Assembly: GCA_030549335.1 (NCBI GenBank)
Contig: CM060188.1
Span: forward strand, 72,818,696 to 72,882,695
Direction of reading: 5' to 3'
Length of the DNA stretch: 64,000 nt
DNA from: Pontederia crassipes
Taxonomy: Eukaryota; Streptophyta; Magnoliopsida; Commelinales; Pontederiaceae
Shown: piece after piece, positions 13,453 through 26,026 of the stretch
How positions within the stretch are numbered: the stretch's first letter is position 1
Layout of the letters: each line of letters starts with the position of its first letter
The notes under the pieces: model-generated
What the model saw: the letters and a program-made list of their open reading frames with translations, nothing else
What the model was told of the DNA's origin: nothing
The model's database searches: none
Translations under genes and position numbers: made by a program

Positions 13453-14823
13453 ATGGCCTCCAACGCCCTCCACCTCTCATTCGGCCACTTGTTCCTCTCC
13501 CATCCGCTGCTGCTGCTCCTGCTCCTGTTGCGGCTACTTCCCTCCCTCTCCGTCGCCAACTCCTCTCGCGTTCCGGCCCTCATCGTCTTCGGCGACTCCA
13601 CCGTCGACTCCGGGAACAACAACCACGTGCAGACCGCCCTCAGGAGCAACTTCCCCCCTTACGGCCGGGACTTCGCCGGCGGCAGGGCGACAGGCCGATT
13701 CTGCAACGGCCGCCTCGCCACCGACTTCATATCCGAGGCCCTCGGCCTGCCGCCGACCGTTCCCGCCTACCTTGATCCCTCCTACGGCATCCAGCACTTC
13801 GCCAAGGGCGTCTGCTTCGCCTCCGCCGGCACCGGACTCGACAATGCCACTTCCGACGTCCTCGTAAGTCTTCGTACACCAGATGCATGCATGCATGGGC
13901 TCCTTGTTTTTACCACATTTGATAGTGAAAACGGCTACGTGAAAGAACAGAATGCTCACATCATCTTTTTTTTCTTCTGGAGAAGTGACCATTAATCAAG
14001 AACACTCCTGTGCATGGTGCCCCTGACTTGTTAGGGACTTCAAAGTTTACTATTTCGGACAAAGAAAAAACTGGAGAGAGAAAGGGAAGGAGGTGATCGA
14101 GAATGCGTGAAGTTAATTACTGATCGGGACTTTGTGTGGTGCGAGTTAATTAATGCAGCACTTGGTGTTTGTTGGGGTTAGAGTGGCTATTTATGTTCCT
14201 ACCAACTTGTTGCTTTCCTTAGGGTTCCACAGGTGGATATCCACCTATATATAATCAACTTGTAATTTTTGAGTGCATTCCATGACTACTGATCCTTAGC
14301 TATCTGATTCTGCCTATTTCTGAAACCTGTACGCAGAGAACTATATATGTATATGCAGTAAATAGTAATTCACTTCAGAAAAATTTTTGCATAGATGTTC
14401 TACTAGAACTTGAATCCAAATTAACATTATGATACACCACACTCACAATTTTGGCATCAAGTGTTTATATCATTATCAAACTCATAGCCATGTTTTCCTC
14501 AGTTCTTTCATTATCAATAGGCCATGGCTTTTCAAACTTTAGATTTTGCTTTTTTTCCACAAGTCATATGAATTCTACAAGGACATGGTCAAACACATGG
14601 CCTAGCAGGGCCACAAGATCCCAATTACAGCTAGCCATGACCATTGAAAGCAATCTGACCCTGTTAGGTGAAAAGGTAATTAAAGAGGAGGCGGTCCTTC
14701 AATTAATGGCACTGCATGTACATGTACTCTCTTGCGTTTTTACTACATTTCAACCAAAGGGATAAAAAAGGACTAATCAGTAAACAAAATGGTTAAAAAA
14801 ACTCATAGTCGTATGATATATAT

Positions 14824-14862
<39 letters not shown>

Positions 14863-15682
14863 TTTCCTCCTCTTCTTCTCCTTAATTCTGTGTTTCTTGT
14901 TGTGTAATGTGTGAAGAACGTGATACCACTGTGGAAAGAGGTGGAATACTTCAAAGAGTACCAGAGGAGGCTGACGAGGTACGTGGGGAGGGAGAAGGCC
15001 ACGCACATCGTGAGCGAGGCCATCTACATCGTGAGCATAGGGACCAACGACTTCCTGGAGAACTACTACCTCTACGTCACCGGCCGCTTCCAGCAGTTCA
15101 CCGTGGAGCAGTTCGAGGACTTCCTCGTCGGCCTGGCCGCCGACTTCCTCACCGAGATCTACCGCATGGGCGCCCGCAAGGTGTCCTTCACGGGGCTCTC
15201 CGCCATGGGCTGCCTACCGCTGGAGCGGGCCACGAACCTCATCAGCGGCGGCCAGTGCATCGAGAGCTACAACAAGGTGGCCAGGGACTTCAACTCCAAG
15301 CTGCAGGCCATGATCCACGGCCTCTGCGCCTCCTTGCCCGGCCTTCGGCTGCGGTACTCCGCCGTCTACGACGCCCTGCACCACATCATTCAGAATCCAT
15401 CCTCGTATGGTGAGTAAACCCTTGCTGTGCTGTATCCATGCATGCATCGCATGCAAACTGATGGCCCTTGCTGCATGCTCGCGTGCAGGGTTCGAGAACT
15501 CTGAACAGGGTTGCTGTGGGACGGGGATGTACGAGATGGGCTACACGTGCGACGAGTGGAGCCTGTTGACGTGCCCGGACGCAGACAAGTACGTGTTCTG
15601 GGACTCCTTCCACCCCACCGAGAAGGTGAACTATATGATGGCGCAACAAGCGCTCAGGACTGCACTGGCCGAGTTCTTGTGA
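13453..15682 (+). CDS. GDSL esterase/lipase (copy 2), 3 exons, 365 aa
   Basis: Tandem paralogue of the gene at 380-1916, with the same predicted secreted SGNH hydrolase role. Exons 13453-13863, 14917-15409 and 15489-15682 join in frame to 1098 nt; intron positions and phases match copy 1, but intron 1 is 1053 bp against 400 bp. Block I is FGDSTVDSGNNN (Ser49), block III IGTNDF (Asn181), block V DSFHPTEK (Asp340, His343). A long hydrophobic stretch (about residues 17-34, poly-Leu) is the signal peptide core. The start is uncertain: an in-frame ATG at 13399 would add 18 residues; I prefer 13453 because it puts the hydrophobic core nearer the N-terminus and has good context (AAAATGGCC). Intron 1 holds a (TA)n run near 14831-14860. 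The gene appears intact. Confidence 0.94.
14831..14861. repeat. (TA)n microsatellite in intron 1 of GDSL copy 2
   Basis: About 15 TA units lie some 55 bases before the exon 2 acceptor (14916/14917), inside the longer intron 1 of copy 2 and absent from copy 1. Confidence 0.85.
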
Positions 15683-16033
15683 TTCAGACAGGGGGAAGGC
15701 TCTCCGATTAGTTTCCAATGATGTGCATCATTTATATGTTTCTTCTCATGATCGATCAGTTTACCCAGCTGCTATACATCCGAGATGTTGAAAAGGTTTA
15801 AATTTTTTTATTTCCCCTTGATATATTCACCAATTTAATTAACTAGAAGATGTCTACAAGGACCAGCTGGATTGGTTAAAATATTAAATCCCATCAGAGA
15901 ACTCAGAATCTATTATTTTATCAACTTTTCATATCATTATAGCTAAAAAATATGACACTATAATTACACGAAAACAATTTGAAATTGCTATACGGTTTTT
16001 CATATTGGGAAAGAGCGTTTTGACATTATTCTT

Positions 16034-16428
16034 TGTTAATAATGTCTTGAATTTGAAAATTGGTTCCCTACATAGTCAGAGGATCCCCCTTGCGGGGGTT
16101 GCAAGGGGACAGAACCCCTTGAGCGAAAATTTTTATGAGTATTTTGTATGTGATTCGAATTTGATTTATTTCCTTATTACGAGATAGGTGTCTTATTTTG
16201 GGAATTAATTCAGAGTTTCAATCGATCTGTAATTCTTATCGGTCGTTAAAGAGAGTGCCTATATAAACTCCCTAGGGGTCTATACAGATACTCATCCTTG
16301 TAATCATCATTATTTCATAACAAAGAGAGTCGCCGCTTCCTGAGGACGTAACCCGATTTAGGGTGAACCTCGTAAATCTTCGTGTTCTTCTGTGTTCGTG
16401 TGATCCCTCTCTCTCTCTTTTCGTAACA
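16034..16428 (+). mobile_element. Solo LTR of the copia element 1 family
   Basis: Complete LTR from TGTTAATAATG to CGTAACA, clearly the reverse complement of the LTRs at 2131 and 6545 but diverged (roughly 80% identical by eye). It shares the GC-rich motif near its start, the CCTATATAAACTCCC promoter-like motif and the 3' end. Flanked by exact TTCTT duplications (16029-16033 and 16429-16433), so it is a solo LTR left by recombination, not a broken fragment. It lies 351 bases past the stop of GDSL copy 2. Confidence 0.9.
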
Positions 16429-16599
16429 TTCTTAAAAAAAATGCATGTTCTTTTAAAGAAAGGAATAAAATATAGTTTTCACTTTTCTCAAAAAATATTT
16501 TACTTTACCTAAAATTTTTAAATATAAGATGTGAAATAAAAAAATGTTTCCATATAAAAAAATTTATTGGAAGTAAAACAATAAATTAGTTGGATTTAA

Positions 16600-18648
16600 T
16601 GTAGCTGATGTGTGCATAATCCCTAATACAATACTCTACTTTTTCAAGTGGATCAAAATATCCTCAAAAGTAAAGGAATTTCAAAATAGCCTCACCCTTA
16701 GAACAAAGAAGCAAAAGTACAGAGAAATACTAAAAAAAGTAAAGCATCTTTATAGCAATTTTATTTTTTTCTTAAAAGAGACAAAAAATCAAGATGTCCT
16801 TAAAAGTGAGAGTGGTTGAAGAACAATTTCGTCCTCTTAATAAGGTGACAATTTTTAAATTTATAACCCTAAAACCTTCTTCCTTCCCCATTCTTCCTTC
16901 CAACAGTAGCCCATTGCTCTCCCCCCTAAACCCTCTTGTCAAGGTGCCTTAGGAGCTCAACATGGAAGGGAAGAAAGAGAAGGAGATCAAATCATTAATG
17001 GAGAGGTCATTAGAGGAAGGAGAAGAGCGAGACTGTGAGAGGAGGAAAGTGAAGTTCCTTATGACGTTTAGAAATTAAGAATGTGGATGAACCCTTTTTT
17101 CAATCTAATTAATCCTTGGATTGGATTTTTTAATGTTTTTTTTATGGTTGTCATGGATGCATGGCATTTGAGCAATCAGCTTCACTTGTAGCATTTCATT
17201 CTTTTTGGGTTGTTTTTTTTTTAGATTCTTATGAGTTTCAGCAGTATTGCTCAAATGCATTCGAGTTTATGGATTAGGCTTCTTAATTGTCACTCATGTT
17301 GTTGTAAATGCTTAGTTGCAACTAAAAGTGTAGGATTATATTTGGTATGACCCATGTAATAGTCAATACGTATATGCAATTGTAGATAGCAATTATTGTG
17401 TCATATAGTCACTGACTGATTGAGGTTTCTCGATCATAATATAGCTATTGGAGTTATACCTTCAAAATGATCAACAGGTTGATAGAGCGATCGACTGATC
17501 ATTGGTCTTCTTGTTGGTCCGTTTGTCTCGTAGTTTTTTGGTTGATAATTCAGTCGAGAATTCGATTGATTGATTAGATACCATACTATAATCGAAAACT
17601 CTCATAATTTTTTGATCGATCAGTCGGCCGACTAGTTTGATAGTCTAATTTGTAATTTTTCTCTGCATTGTCCATTTTCCTATCAACTAGTCCAACAACC
17701 GATTGCATATATTTGACCTGTCAGTCAATCGGTCACATTTGAAAATCTTGTTTTTGAATTTTGACTCTGCAAATCCCTTATTGATTACTAACTGATTTAT
17801 GGTATGGCATGCTATGCTATGCCATGTTATGATGTTGATAAGTTATGGTATAATTGATCATGTTATTGATTGGCACACCTAGATTTTGAATTTCATAATA
17901 AGTCGTAGGGTTAAATAAACCTTGTATTGAATGAACCCATAGATACATTACTTGGCCCTTGCTTGCTTGACATTGTTTGGGTGCAAGTGTGGTTCGACCT
18001 AGCCAACCCTACCTCAATGGTTAATGAAGGTTTACTAATGATTGTTTGATAACCTAATTATAATTTTGAATAATTCATCGTGGCAAGAACATATTGATAC
18101 CATGGAATAGTGCATTAAAAGAATGAATGGAATTGAATATTCTGAACGATTATAGATATGAATAAAAGACATTAACTGACGATGAGCTCACGAAGACAAG
18201 TTGCACATGGTGTGGTCGTATCATATCAAGTCTCTTATTTTTCATTTGTATAGTGTGGTTGTCCATTAATAGCCCATGGGCTTTATTATTATGGATTTAT
18301 TATCATTGTGTGCCATATGTCCTCAACTTGGAGGAACATATAGAGTAATGTCAGGTAATGTAGACTTTGGGTCCTATGCTATTTAGCCTTCCGCTATGTT
18401 ATCATGTTAGTATTATTATGCTATGTTTTTTTGTATGCGCCCTTATAGATCATGTTAGTATTATTACCATATTACATATTATATCATCTTAGTGGGTTTT
18501 ATTTGATATTATTTAACCATTTTAATTAGCTACTTATATATAATCATGTCTCATTGTTATTATATTCTCGTATTGTTTATCTTGTGATACGATCCGTAAA
18601 TTTACTCACGACACGTGTCATGGGTAGATTTTGAGGGCATTAATTACA
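16600..18648 (+). mobile_element. Probable Ty3/gypsy solo LTR (degraded)
   Basis: About 2.05 kb beginning TGTAGCTG and ending TTAATTACA, flanked by TTTAA (16595-16599) and CTTAA (18649-18653), a 4 of 5 match. It has the layout of the better-defined gypsy LTRs in this window: a CT-rich, then purine-rich tract (about 16870-17060) and a cluster of GATCGACTGATC-like motifs (about 17480-17720). There is no coding content. The ends are inferred from terminal nucleotides, so the boundaries are tentative. Confidence 0.5.
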
Positions 18649-18653
18649 CTTAA

Positions 18654-19174
18654 TGTCCCATAAGTTGAATAATCAACTCAATTTGAAAAAATGATCACCC
18701 ACCTAAAATAGCATTCTCGGCGATCATATTTTTATTTCATCAATAAATGTTTGGATAAAATGTATCTATATAGAAATCTAAATTTTTATGTTCATTACAA
18801 AATGACTTAAACTCTAATTTGCCGGATAAAAAATCATCAACTTTCAAATTTTCATTATATATAACAAAAAACATCAACGTTTATTTTGTTTGTTTTATCA
18901 TATTAATTCCCCACAAAAATATTAAATATGATATGGAAATTTTATTAGATACATGAAGATCATAAAAAATAGAATTGTGTTCTAACAATTATTAACATTA
19001 AGTATATTATATATGAAAATTAATTATTTAATAAGTAATGTAGAATAGATCAATGACATATATATTTATCATCGACGAAACTAATAATAATTATTTTCAA
19101 ATATAAATTTAATTTTCGATCATATTTGCAACTGACATAAAAACTTAGGCTTTTTTGTGCAATTTATCCTAAAT

Positions 19175-19229
<55 letters not shown>

Positions 19230-20489
19230 AAAGATAATGGTGTGCATGGGTCGACCTGTGATCAAACTCGACTTGGTCGGGTCGAATCGGGTCAGGTCAA
19301 AGAGATTTGGGGGTCGAATCCAACTCAACCCGACCCGACTCGATTTGGATCGATCGGGTGATCGAATTATTCGACCACCCAATTTTCTTTTGCTTACTAT
19401 TTTTATATTTATTTAATATAAAAATATTATTTAATATTTATTTTAAAGTATAAAATAAATTTGTAACTATTTAATATTATTTTGTAGTTAAAATATTTTA
19501 TTTATTTTTAAAAAATTAAATAAAATATATGTTCAAGTTTAAATAACAAAGAAAAAATTTTAAAAAATAAAAAAAAATTGAATCGATCGGGTCGGATATG
19601 GGTACGGATCGAATCGAGTCCGACTCGACCACCGATCCAACTAGTTCAGATCGAATCATCAAATTTACGGGTCGATCCGACTCAGTGAATGCTCCTACAA
19701 AGGATCCAAATGTGTGCATCATGGATATCAATTGCATGACATTAGGATACCAGATCCAACTTTGGGCCCACCCATTAGTCATTTATTTTACTTTGTGTCC
19801 CTTGAGATCTAATGCTAAGTGAAGAAATGAAACATAATATTTTTTTTTCAATTAATAAATTTCAGATCTCAAGAGTGGTTCAAATCAAACATTGTGTTTT
19901 TTCCTATCGCATTATTACCTTATTTTCACAAACTTTGTAGGAGGCTAAACAAACATCATCGTTAATTAATGCGTTATTTATGATAATCCATCGATAATTC
20001 TCAATTATTTTTTTCCTATACATTTTTTTTCTTTTAGTAGTGATGGAAATATTCTTCTGCAATTTGTGGGATTCAGTAACTTCTCACGTGAACTCGGCGT
20101 GCTCGTGTGCCTAATAACACACACCAACGCCCAACTACATATATTATAATTATAATACTAAATAATAAATCTGTGCATTTCACCTTTCAAAGAACAATAA
20201 TACTATTAAAGAATAATATTCGAAGACTTGAATCCCTGACCAAATTTTTTTGTGAATATTATAATATAAAGAAGAGTGCAAATGTTGACGTAAATTTGCC
20301 CGATAAATTATATAGCAACTATCTGCACATGCTCTCAATTATCTAAATTTAGAAAAACAATTTATCCTCATTTATAGTGCTGAAATAAATGTTATCTTAT
20401 ATATCTATGTGTGTGTGGGCGCTAATATGTTTATAATTCAAATTTGACAATGTTGATTTTATGTGATAAGTGGTAGGATGAAATTTTTT
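18654..20489. other. Intergenic DNA with (TTA)n and a hAT-like relic
   Basis: (TTA)n microsatellite at about 19176-19226. At about 19235-19697 lies a hAT-like relic: left end near TAATGGTGTGCA, right end near TGAATGCTCCTA (imperfect inverted repeats), GGGTCGGGTCGAA-type repeats at both ends and an AT core. No clear 8-bp duplication was found. The remainder is AT-rich with no recognisable gene. Confidence 0.5.
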
Positions 20490-20624
20490 TATCATGGATG
20501 AATGACACAATCGGATATCGAAGTTATGTCGTGAGAACGCTGTGTGCTAATAGTCATAGGTTCGATTCACAAATCATCGTTATAAAATTTATTTTACTTG
20601 CTAGTAATCTTAGACATCAGTGAG

Positions 20625-21460
20625 TTTAGATAAAAAAATGAAATCCTTCTAACATCAAGTAAAAGGTCCAAATCATTCGTGAATCAATAAACTTTTTCAA
20701 TAATGTAGAAATGTGATGCAAATTCATGTTTGCAGTTTAGTATTAGGGTTCAATGAGTTTGTTATGCACTTCTTGTGCTAAGCAACATCATGTATTATTA
20801 TTTTTTTTAAAAATTGTTATTGATTATAGCATAAAAGGTTAATTATTTATGATATTTCAATAGCGATTCAAACTATCAATATTACTTCTATTCATTATTT
20901 AAAATTGTTTATATAGAAAATATTGACTTTTATAGCATAAATAATTATTTTTATTGCTTATTTCTTACAAAACTATTTTTATCATCAAGATATAATTTAA
21001 AAAATAATGAATAAATGAACGAATAATATAATACGTAAAATCACTTGACACGCAGATGACACATAATCATAATGAATGCAAGTTTAATAACGGATAACTA
21101 ATTTAAGTAGTAGGAGCTTTTATGATAATTGAATTATGAAAATGACATTATTAAATTTTCAATGCTTTATCCGTTAAAGTTGTGCAAATAATTAATTCGA
21201 ACCCTCGACCCAGAGATGGAGTGAGAGTGAAATTTTAGGCGAGCCTAAGTCATATATTGATATTATAATTTAAATTATCTTAATTAAAATCTATGCAAAT
21301 AACTAATAATTAAAAAATTGGGAGGGCCAAGCCCCTCTCAAGTGACTGTAGCTTCGTTCTTGGACGGACCAATCAACAAATATTTTATCAGATATCCCAA
21401 ATAAAATAATTGAAAAATATATATATTTAGAGAAGAAAATCATCAAAAGTATATATTTGT
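20625..21460. repeat. Old direct duplication, copy A
   Basis: About 830 bp that reappears in the same orientation at 22236-23065. Both start at AAAAAAATGAAATCCTT, share CTTTTTCAATAATGTAGAAA and TTAGGGTTCAATGAGT, and end near AAAATCATCAAAAGTATATA. Clearly diverged by substitutions and small indels. No coding potential is evident, and I cannot assign it to a transposon family. Confidence 0.75.
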
Positions 21461-22235
21461 CTAATCTAATGTTGTGAAGTTCGAGAATTTAATTAACTTT
21501 TTTTCTATCTCATAAACTCATATTGTATAATCGAATTGTGAATTCGTATAATTTATATATCAAATAAGATGAATTATTTAACTAATTAATATGCAAACAC
21601 ATATTTATGATTTATAAATCACAAACAATTAATATATTTTATTAGTATGAAATACATGTAAAAGTAATCAAAGTAACTGCTACCACTTATAATTAAAAAA
21701 TGTTAACTAGCTATCAACAATTATGCTTATTAAGATAGAAATTTATTTTAAAAAATAAAAATAAGCAAAATGATTGCACTATATTTTCTAATCATGATAT
21801 TAATTTCACTCTCAAATACATCAATCAAATAAAATATTTGAGATTTTATAAACTTTTTTTATTATACAAAATAAATAATTATATGCAATTGTATAGAGTC
21901 GTATAAACTCGTGTATAATCATACAAACTCTATAAGAGTTTACGAAAAAAATTTAATTTGATATTTGTGTAAAATTTAGCAATTTATGTTACTTAAGAAT
22001 TTATATCAATTTGATTCATTTTATTCACGAAAACTCTTAAACTCGTAAGGGTTTAAGAGTTTGACTTGAGAATTTAGCAATATCGGTGTAAACAAGTTAA
22101 CATTGCCCATTTTGTGCGATAAGTTTAAACAAGGTGTCTCGACATTTAATTTTGATGTATATATCGTAAAATATAATGACTATATAATAGACTACATTAA
22201 TAAGAGATAAAAGCTCCTGAATAGTTAGAATAATA

Positions 22236-23065
22236 AAAAAATGAAATCCTTGCAACATCAAATAAGGTCCAAATCATCCATGACTGATTCAATAGACTTT
22301 TTCAATAATGTAGAAAGGTGTTGCAAATTCATGTTTCCATTAATAAGCTGCATGTATTTGGTCGCCTATTTAGTATTGGGATTGTTTTTTTTTTCTTGCG
22401 TTTTAGTATATTATATTATTTAGGGTTCAATGAGTATATGTTTTGCACTCTCTGCATGAAGCAGCACAAAGTATTATTTTTAAAATATTTGTTATTGATT
22501 ATAACTTAAAATGTTATTTATGAAATTTCAACAGTGATTCAAACAATCAATAATAATTCTATTCATTATTTTAATTTTTTAATATAGGAAAAAAATAACT
22601 TTACAGCAAAAATAGTAATATTTTTTTATTATTTATTGTCTTACAAAACTATTTTTATCATCAAATTATATTTTAATAAAGAATGACGAATAAATAAATG
22701 AATAATAGAATACGTAAAACTACTTGACACAAGTTTTAATAACGGATAACTAATTGAAGTAATAACAGCTTTAGGATAATTGAATTCGGAAAACGATATT
22801 ATTAAATTTTCAATGCTTTATCACGTTAAAGTTGTGTAAATAATTAATTCAAACGACCAGAGACCGACTGAAAATTTAGGAGAGTCAAGTCATATGTTAG
22901 TACTATAATTAAAATTATTTTAAATAAAATCTATGTAAGTAATTAATAAATTAAAACTAAGAGGGACTGACCAATCAAAATTTTTTTTATTAGAGATCCC
23001 TAATAAATAAAATAATTTTAAAAAATATATTTGTCGAAAAAAATCATCAAAAGTATATAGAAAAT
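22236..23065. repeat. Old direct duplication, copy B
   Basis: Second copy of the sequence at 20625-21460, separated by about 0.78 kb of unrelated AT-rich DNA. It ends about 740 bases before the start codon of the gene at 23802. Confidence 0.75.
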
Positions 23066-23314
23066 CTTTAATGTAAGAAATAAAAATTCATTGTGCTTTC
23101 TAGAGAGAATATAAATTAAGGGTCAATATATCCGAATGGTAAACAAATTGACTCGTTCTTTCACACACCACACAGAGAGAGACACTATTCCTTGCAAATT
23201 CCAACTTCCTTAATTCGTTCTCAGACTGAGCAGAGAGACAAAGCAGTCAACAACACGCATACGTTTCATTTCCCATAAAAAAATATGACCACCTCAAGCC
23301 CCAAAAAGCCCAAA

Positions 23315-23316
<2 letters not shown>

Positions 23317-23374
<58 letters not shown>
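23317..23374. repeat. (AG)29 microsatellite upstream of the gene at 23802
   Basis: 58 bases of uninterrupted AG, about 140 bases upstream of the TATA-like motif at 23513. GA/CT tracts are common around plant promoters and bind GAGA-type (BBR/BPC) factors. A regulatory role here is inference. Confidence 0.9.
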
Positions 23375-23375
<1 letters not shown>

Positions 23376-23512
23376 ACCTCTGCTTCTGCAGCCATTTGTG
23401 GTCCATTGGACCTTCCATTACCTCCACCACCATATCGATTCGGAATCCATTACGCATTCTCTCCCCTCCCTCCGTTCCCAGCACCCGTACTCTGCGTTTC
23501 TTCTGCCCCTGC

Positions 23513-23520
23513 TATATAAT
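23513..23520 (+). promoter_or_regulatory. TATA box of the gene at 23802
   Basis: TATATAAT is followed by a CT-rich stretch (about 23535-23570), a typical plant initiator context. Transcription would start near 23543 and leave a leader of about 260 bases. Confidence 0.5.
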
Positions 23521-23801
23521 CTACTCACAGGCGCATCTCAGTATACTCTCTTCTCTTCTCCTCTTTTACAAAGCTGGTGGTGGGGGGAAGCAAATGGTAG
23601 CTTTTACCAGGAGACGCCTCCAACAGCAACGCCAGAGCTAACAGTCCTTGTTCCCAACCACCTTCTCGCCCCGCTCACCAAACTCGCTTTCACCTTCTTC
23701 TTCTTCCTCCTCCTCCTCTTTTGGGGCCCTGTGCCTATTTGAGAGGGGTTTGACGAAAGAGAAAGAAGAGTTTTTTTGGGCGGGTTTTGTTCGTAAAGGA
23801 G

Positions 23802-24485
23802 ATGAAGAAGCTCTGCAATGGCAAGGGACGCCGCATCCACCCGACCCCGCAGCAGCCGGCAGCTGGGGCCGCAGCGTGGGAGCAGCTGGCCGCGCTCCCG
23901 GCGGCCTTGCTGGCTCTGGCGGCGGCGCTGACGCCGCAGGAGCAGGAGGTGCTGGCTTACCTGCTCATCGGCGGAGGGGGCGCCCCCGCCCCCGCACCCG
24001 CCGCCGCAGGAAGGAGGTGGAGGGAGCAGCGCCAGCGGAGGCCCCACCCGCCGGAGCTGGGGTGCGGTTGCTTCGGGTGCTACAAGAGCTTCTGGGAGAG
24101 ATGGGACGCGTCCCCGAACCGCCACGTCATCCACCGAGTCATCGACGCCGTGGAAGAAGGCTTGGAGCTGGGGGAGCGCGCCCCCGGGGGCCGCGGCCGC
24201 CGGCGGAGGCGTAGCGGCAAGAAAGGCGGCACCTTGGCAACGCCGGAGGAAGAGTCGGCGGCGGAGTTGGTGGCGGCGGAGCAGGGGGAGAAGGAGAGCT
24301 TTGCGGCAGAGAAGAAGCTGTTGCCGGAGCTGGACGCAGGGCATGTGGCGGACGACGACGACGGCTCCGATGAGGTCGATAGCCAAGAAGGTGATGGAGA
24401 GGAGATCACTAACAGCAACGCCAAGAGCTCTGTGAGGAGGTTTGTGAGCTTCATTGGCGAGAGGGTTTGGGGTGCTTGGAACTAA
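23802..24485 (+). CDS. Plant-specific protein of unknown function, 227 aa, intronless
   Basis: Single-exon gene; the start is the ATG beginning MKKLCNGKGRRIHP. I recognise the layout of an uncharacterised land-plant family by three blocks: an N-terminal Ala/Leu-rich helix ending in LTPQEQEVLAYLL (about residues 29-55), a Cys motif CGCFGC followed by FWERWDASPNRHVIHRVIDA (88-116), and the C-terminal signature VRRFVSFIGERVWGAWN (211-227). Between them are Arg-rich and acidic low-complexity stretches (DDDDGSDEVD around 187-196). The closely spaced cysteines could bind a metal, but this is speculation. No signal peptide or clear membrane segment. The coding region is strongly GC-rich against its AT-rich surroundings, as in many monocot genes. 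Function, partners and location are unknown. The gene appears intact. Confidence 0.88.
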   Translation: MKKLCNGKGRRIHPTPQQPAAGAAAWEQLAALPAALLALAAALTPQEQEVLAYLLIGGGGAPAPAPAAAGRRWREQRQRRPHPPELGCGCFGCYKSFWERWDASPNRHVIHRVIDAVEEGLELGERAPGGRGRRRRRSGKKGGTLATPEEESAAELVAAEQGEKESFAAEKKLLPELDAGHVADDDDGSDEVDSQEGDGEEITNSNAKSSVRRFVSFIGERVWGAWN

Positions 24486-26021
24486 ATTTGAAGTTGAGAC
24501 CACAAATTTGGAGAGATTGATCTAAAAAAAAGGTCAGTTTTGAATCAATCTCTGATTTGGAAAGAGATCAAAGTTGTCTCTTTTTTGGGTTTTTATGGGG
24601 TTTCATTTCCTTTTTTTGTCCTGGTAGAATATTTTTTCCTTGATGAGGTGAGGAATTAGACTTCCTCTGATGACATCAAGGGATTTCTTTTCTTGCCTGT
24701 AAAAAATGTTGGGGAAGAAGGAAAAAAAAGGTTAGTTTCATATGTTTAGCTCCTTTCAACTTTGTTCATTGTACTGTTTTAGAGAAAAAAAAAGGAGAGG
24801 AGATTTCATGCTCTCAGATGAACTTTGAGATAACAGTAGTTGAAGCGTTCTATCAGAATGTCTGTTGAAGGTAGACCTAAACACGAATGGGATTGGAACT
24901 ATTTAATTATTCATTTGGAATTAGTAAATGACAAACAAGGCAATATATCATCTGCATTAATGCATTGTGATCAAATGATTTCAAGTCTCTACTGAGGTGG
25001 ATTGATCACTTGCCACATTTTACAATTTGACGTAAATGTTTTTTTCTTGCCAGCTTATTAATTTTGTCAAGAGATCATAATCAAGATATTATCACCCCAA
25101 TATAGTCAATACTAATGTAAGTCAACTGTTAATTTAACTAAAATTATCATTTTGCACTGAAAATTTTATATAAATTTATTTCTGCCAACACTGTGTATTA
25201 AAAATATCCCATAAGTTAGAATTTTATGTTCTCATGGCCGTTCAAAATTTCCATGTTAGTACAAATGGCATGGGTGCCAAAGCCAAAGCAAAAAGCTGTT
25301 TGGACAAAAGATACGAAAGCAAGTAGTAGCCACAAAAGAGGCAACCTTTATTGCTCTGTTTCTGCGCCTGCAATGGCATCTATTCCAATCTGAATTCTCC
25401 ACATCAATTATTGACCTCCCCACCCTTTTTAATTGCTCACTTCCCTTGTTTCTGTTCCTAATTAATTGTTTCAATCCTTTTGGCCAATGGCCGAATGGAA
25501 TAACGAAACATATGAACCTTTGTTCCTGGAGCCCCTGCATCCTTCTGCTCGGTGAAAGGACATTGGGGACTGAACTGTGAAGTGAGCAGTCGACACAGCA
25601 ATGCACTGATGGCTTTGGTGTTCCCCAAGCGAAAGAATATATGTATTTATATATATATAAGGCCATTTGGCCTGCAGCCTTTTCCCCTGGTTTCCAGGCT
25701 GTGTTTTTATTGTCATCTCCACGACATGCTTTCGGCTGTTTTAGTCCGCATACTGCAGAGCGCAGGACCTGCCTTGCAGTTGCAGACACACTGACTCTGG
25801 ATTTTTTTTATAGTATGAGAGGATTTTGTTTGTTTGATTCGTGCTTATAATTTTATCACCTAGACATTTACTCGTTTATTTAGATGAATAATTTACACAC
25901 AGAAATGAATTCTGAACAGACACTCTCCTATTTTGCCGTATCGTTTCTGTATGAATAATGAAAAAAGAAAAACACTTCTTAGGAATTTTATTAGGCGCCG
26001 ACCATGTAAAATTTTATAAGA
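24486..26021. other. 3' flank and intergenic DNA
   Basis: AT-rich 3' flank of the preceding gene, then unremarkable sequence. A moderately GC-rich patch at about 25255-25800 contains open frames on both strands, but none resembles a known protein and there is no convincing start context or splicing. I do not call a gene. Confidence 0.5.
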
Positions 26022-26026
26022 TGATA

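Noticed and set aside
20490-20600. tRNA-like SINE head (GGTTCGATTC box B with GTGTGCTAATAG before it)
   Set aside because: No convincing A box at the right distance, no poly(A) or simple-repeat tail and no target duplication. A single box-B match in AT-rich DNA is weak.
23120-23165. tRNA-Ser/Leu-like start (GGTCAATATATCCGAATGGT)
   Set aside because: No T-arm or acceptor complement follows within tRNA length.
25256-25789. 177-codon minus-strand open frame
   Set aside because: It starts at a non-ATG-like context, has no recognisable domain, overlaps open frames on the other strand and contains a TATATA run; it is likely chance.
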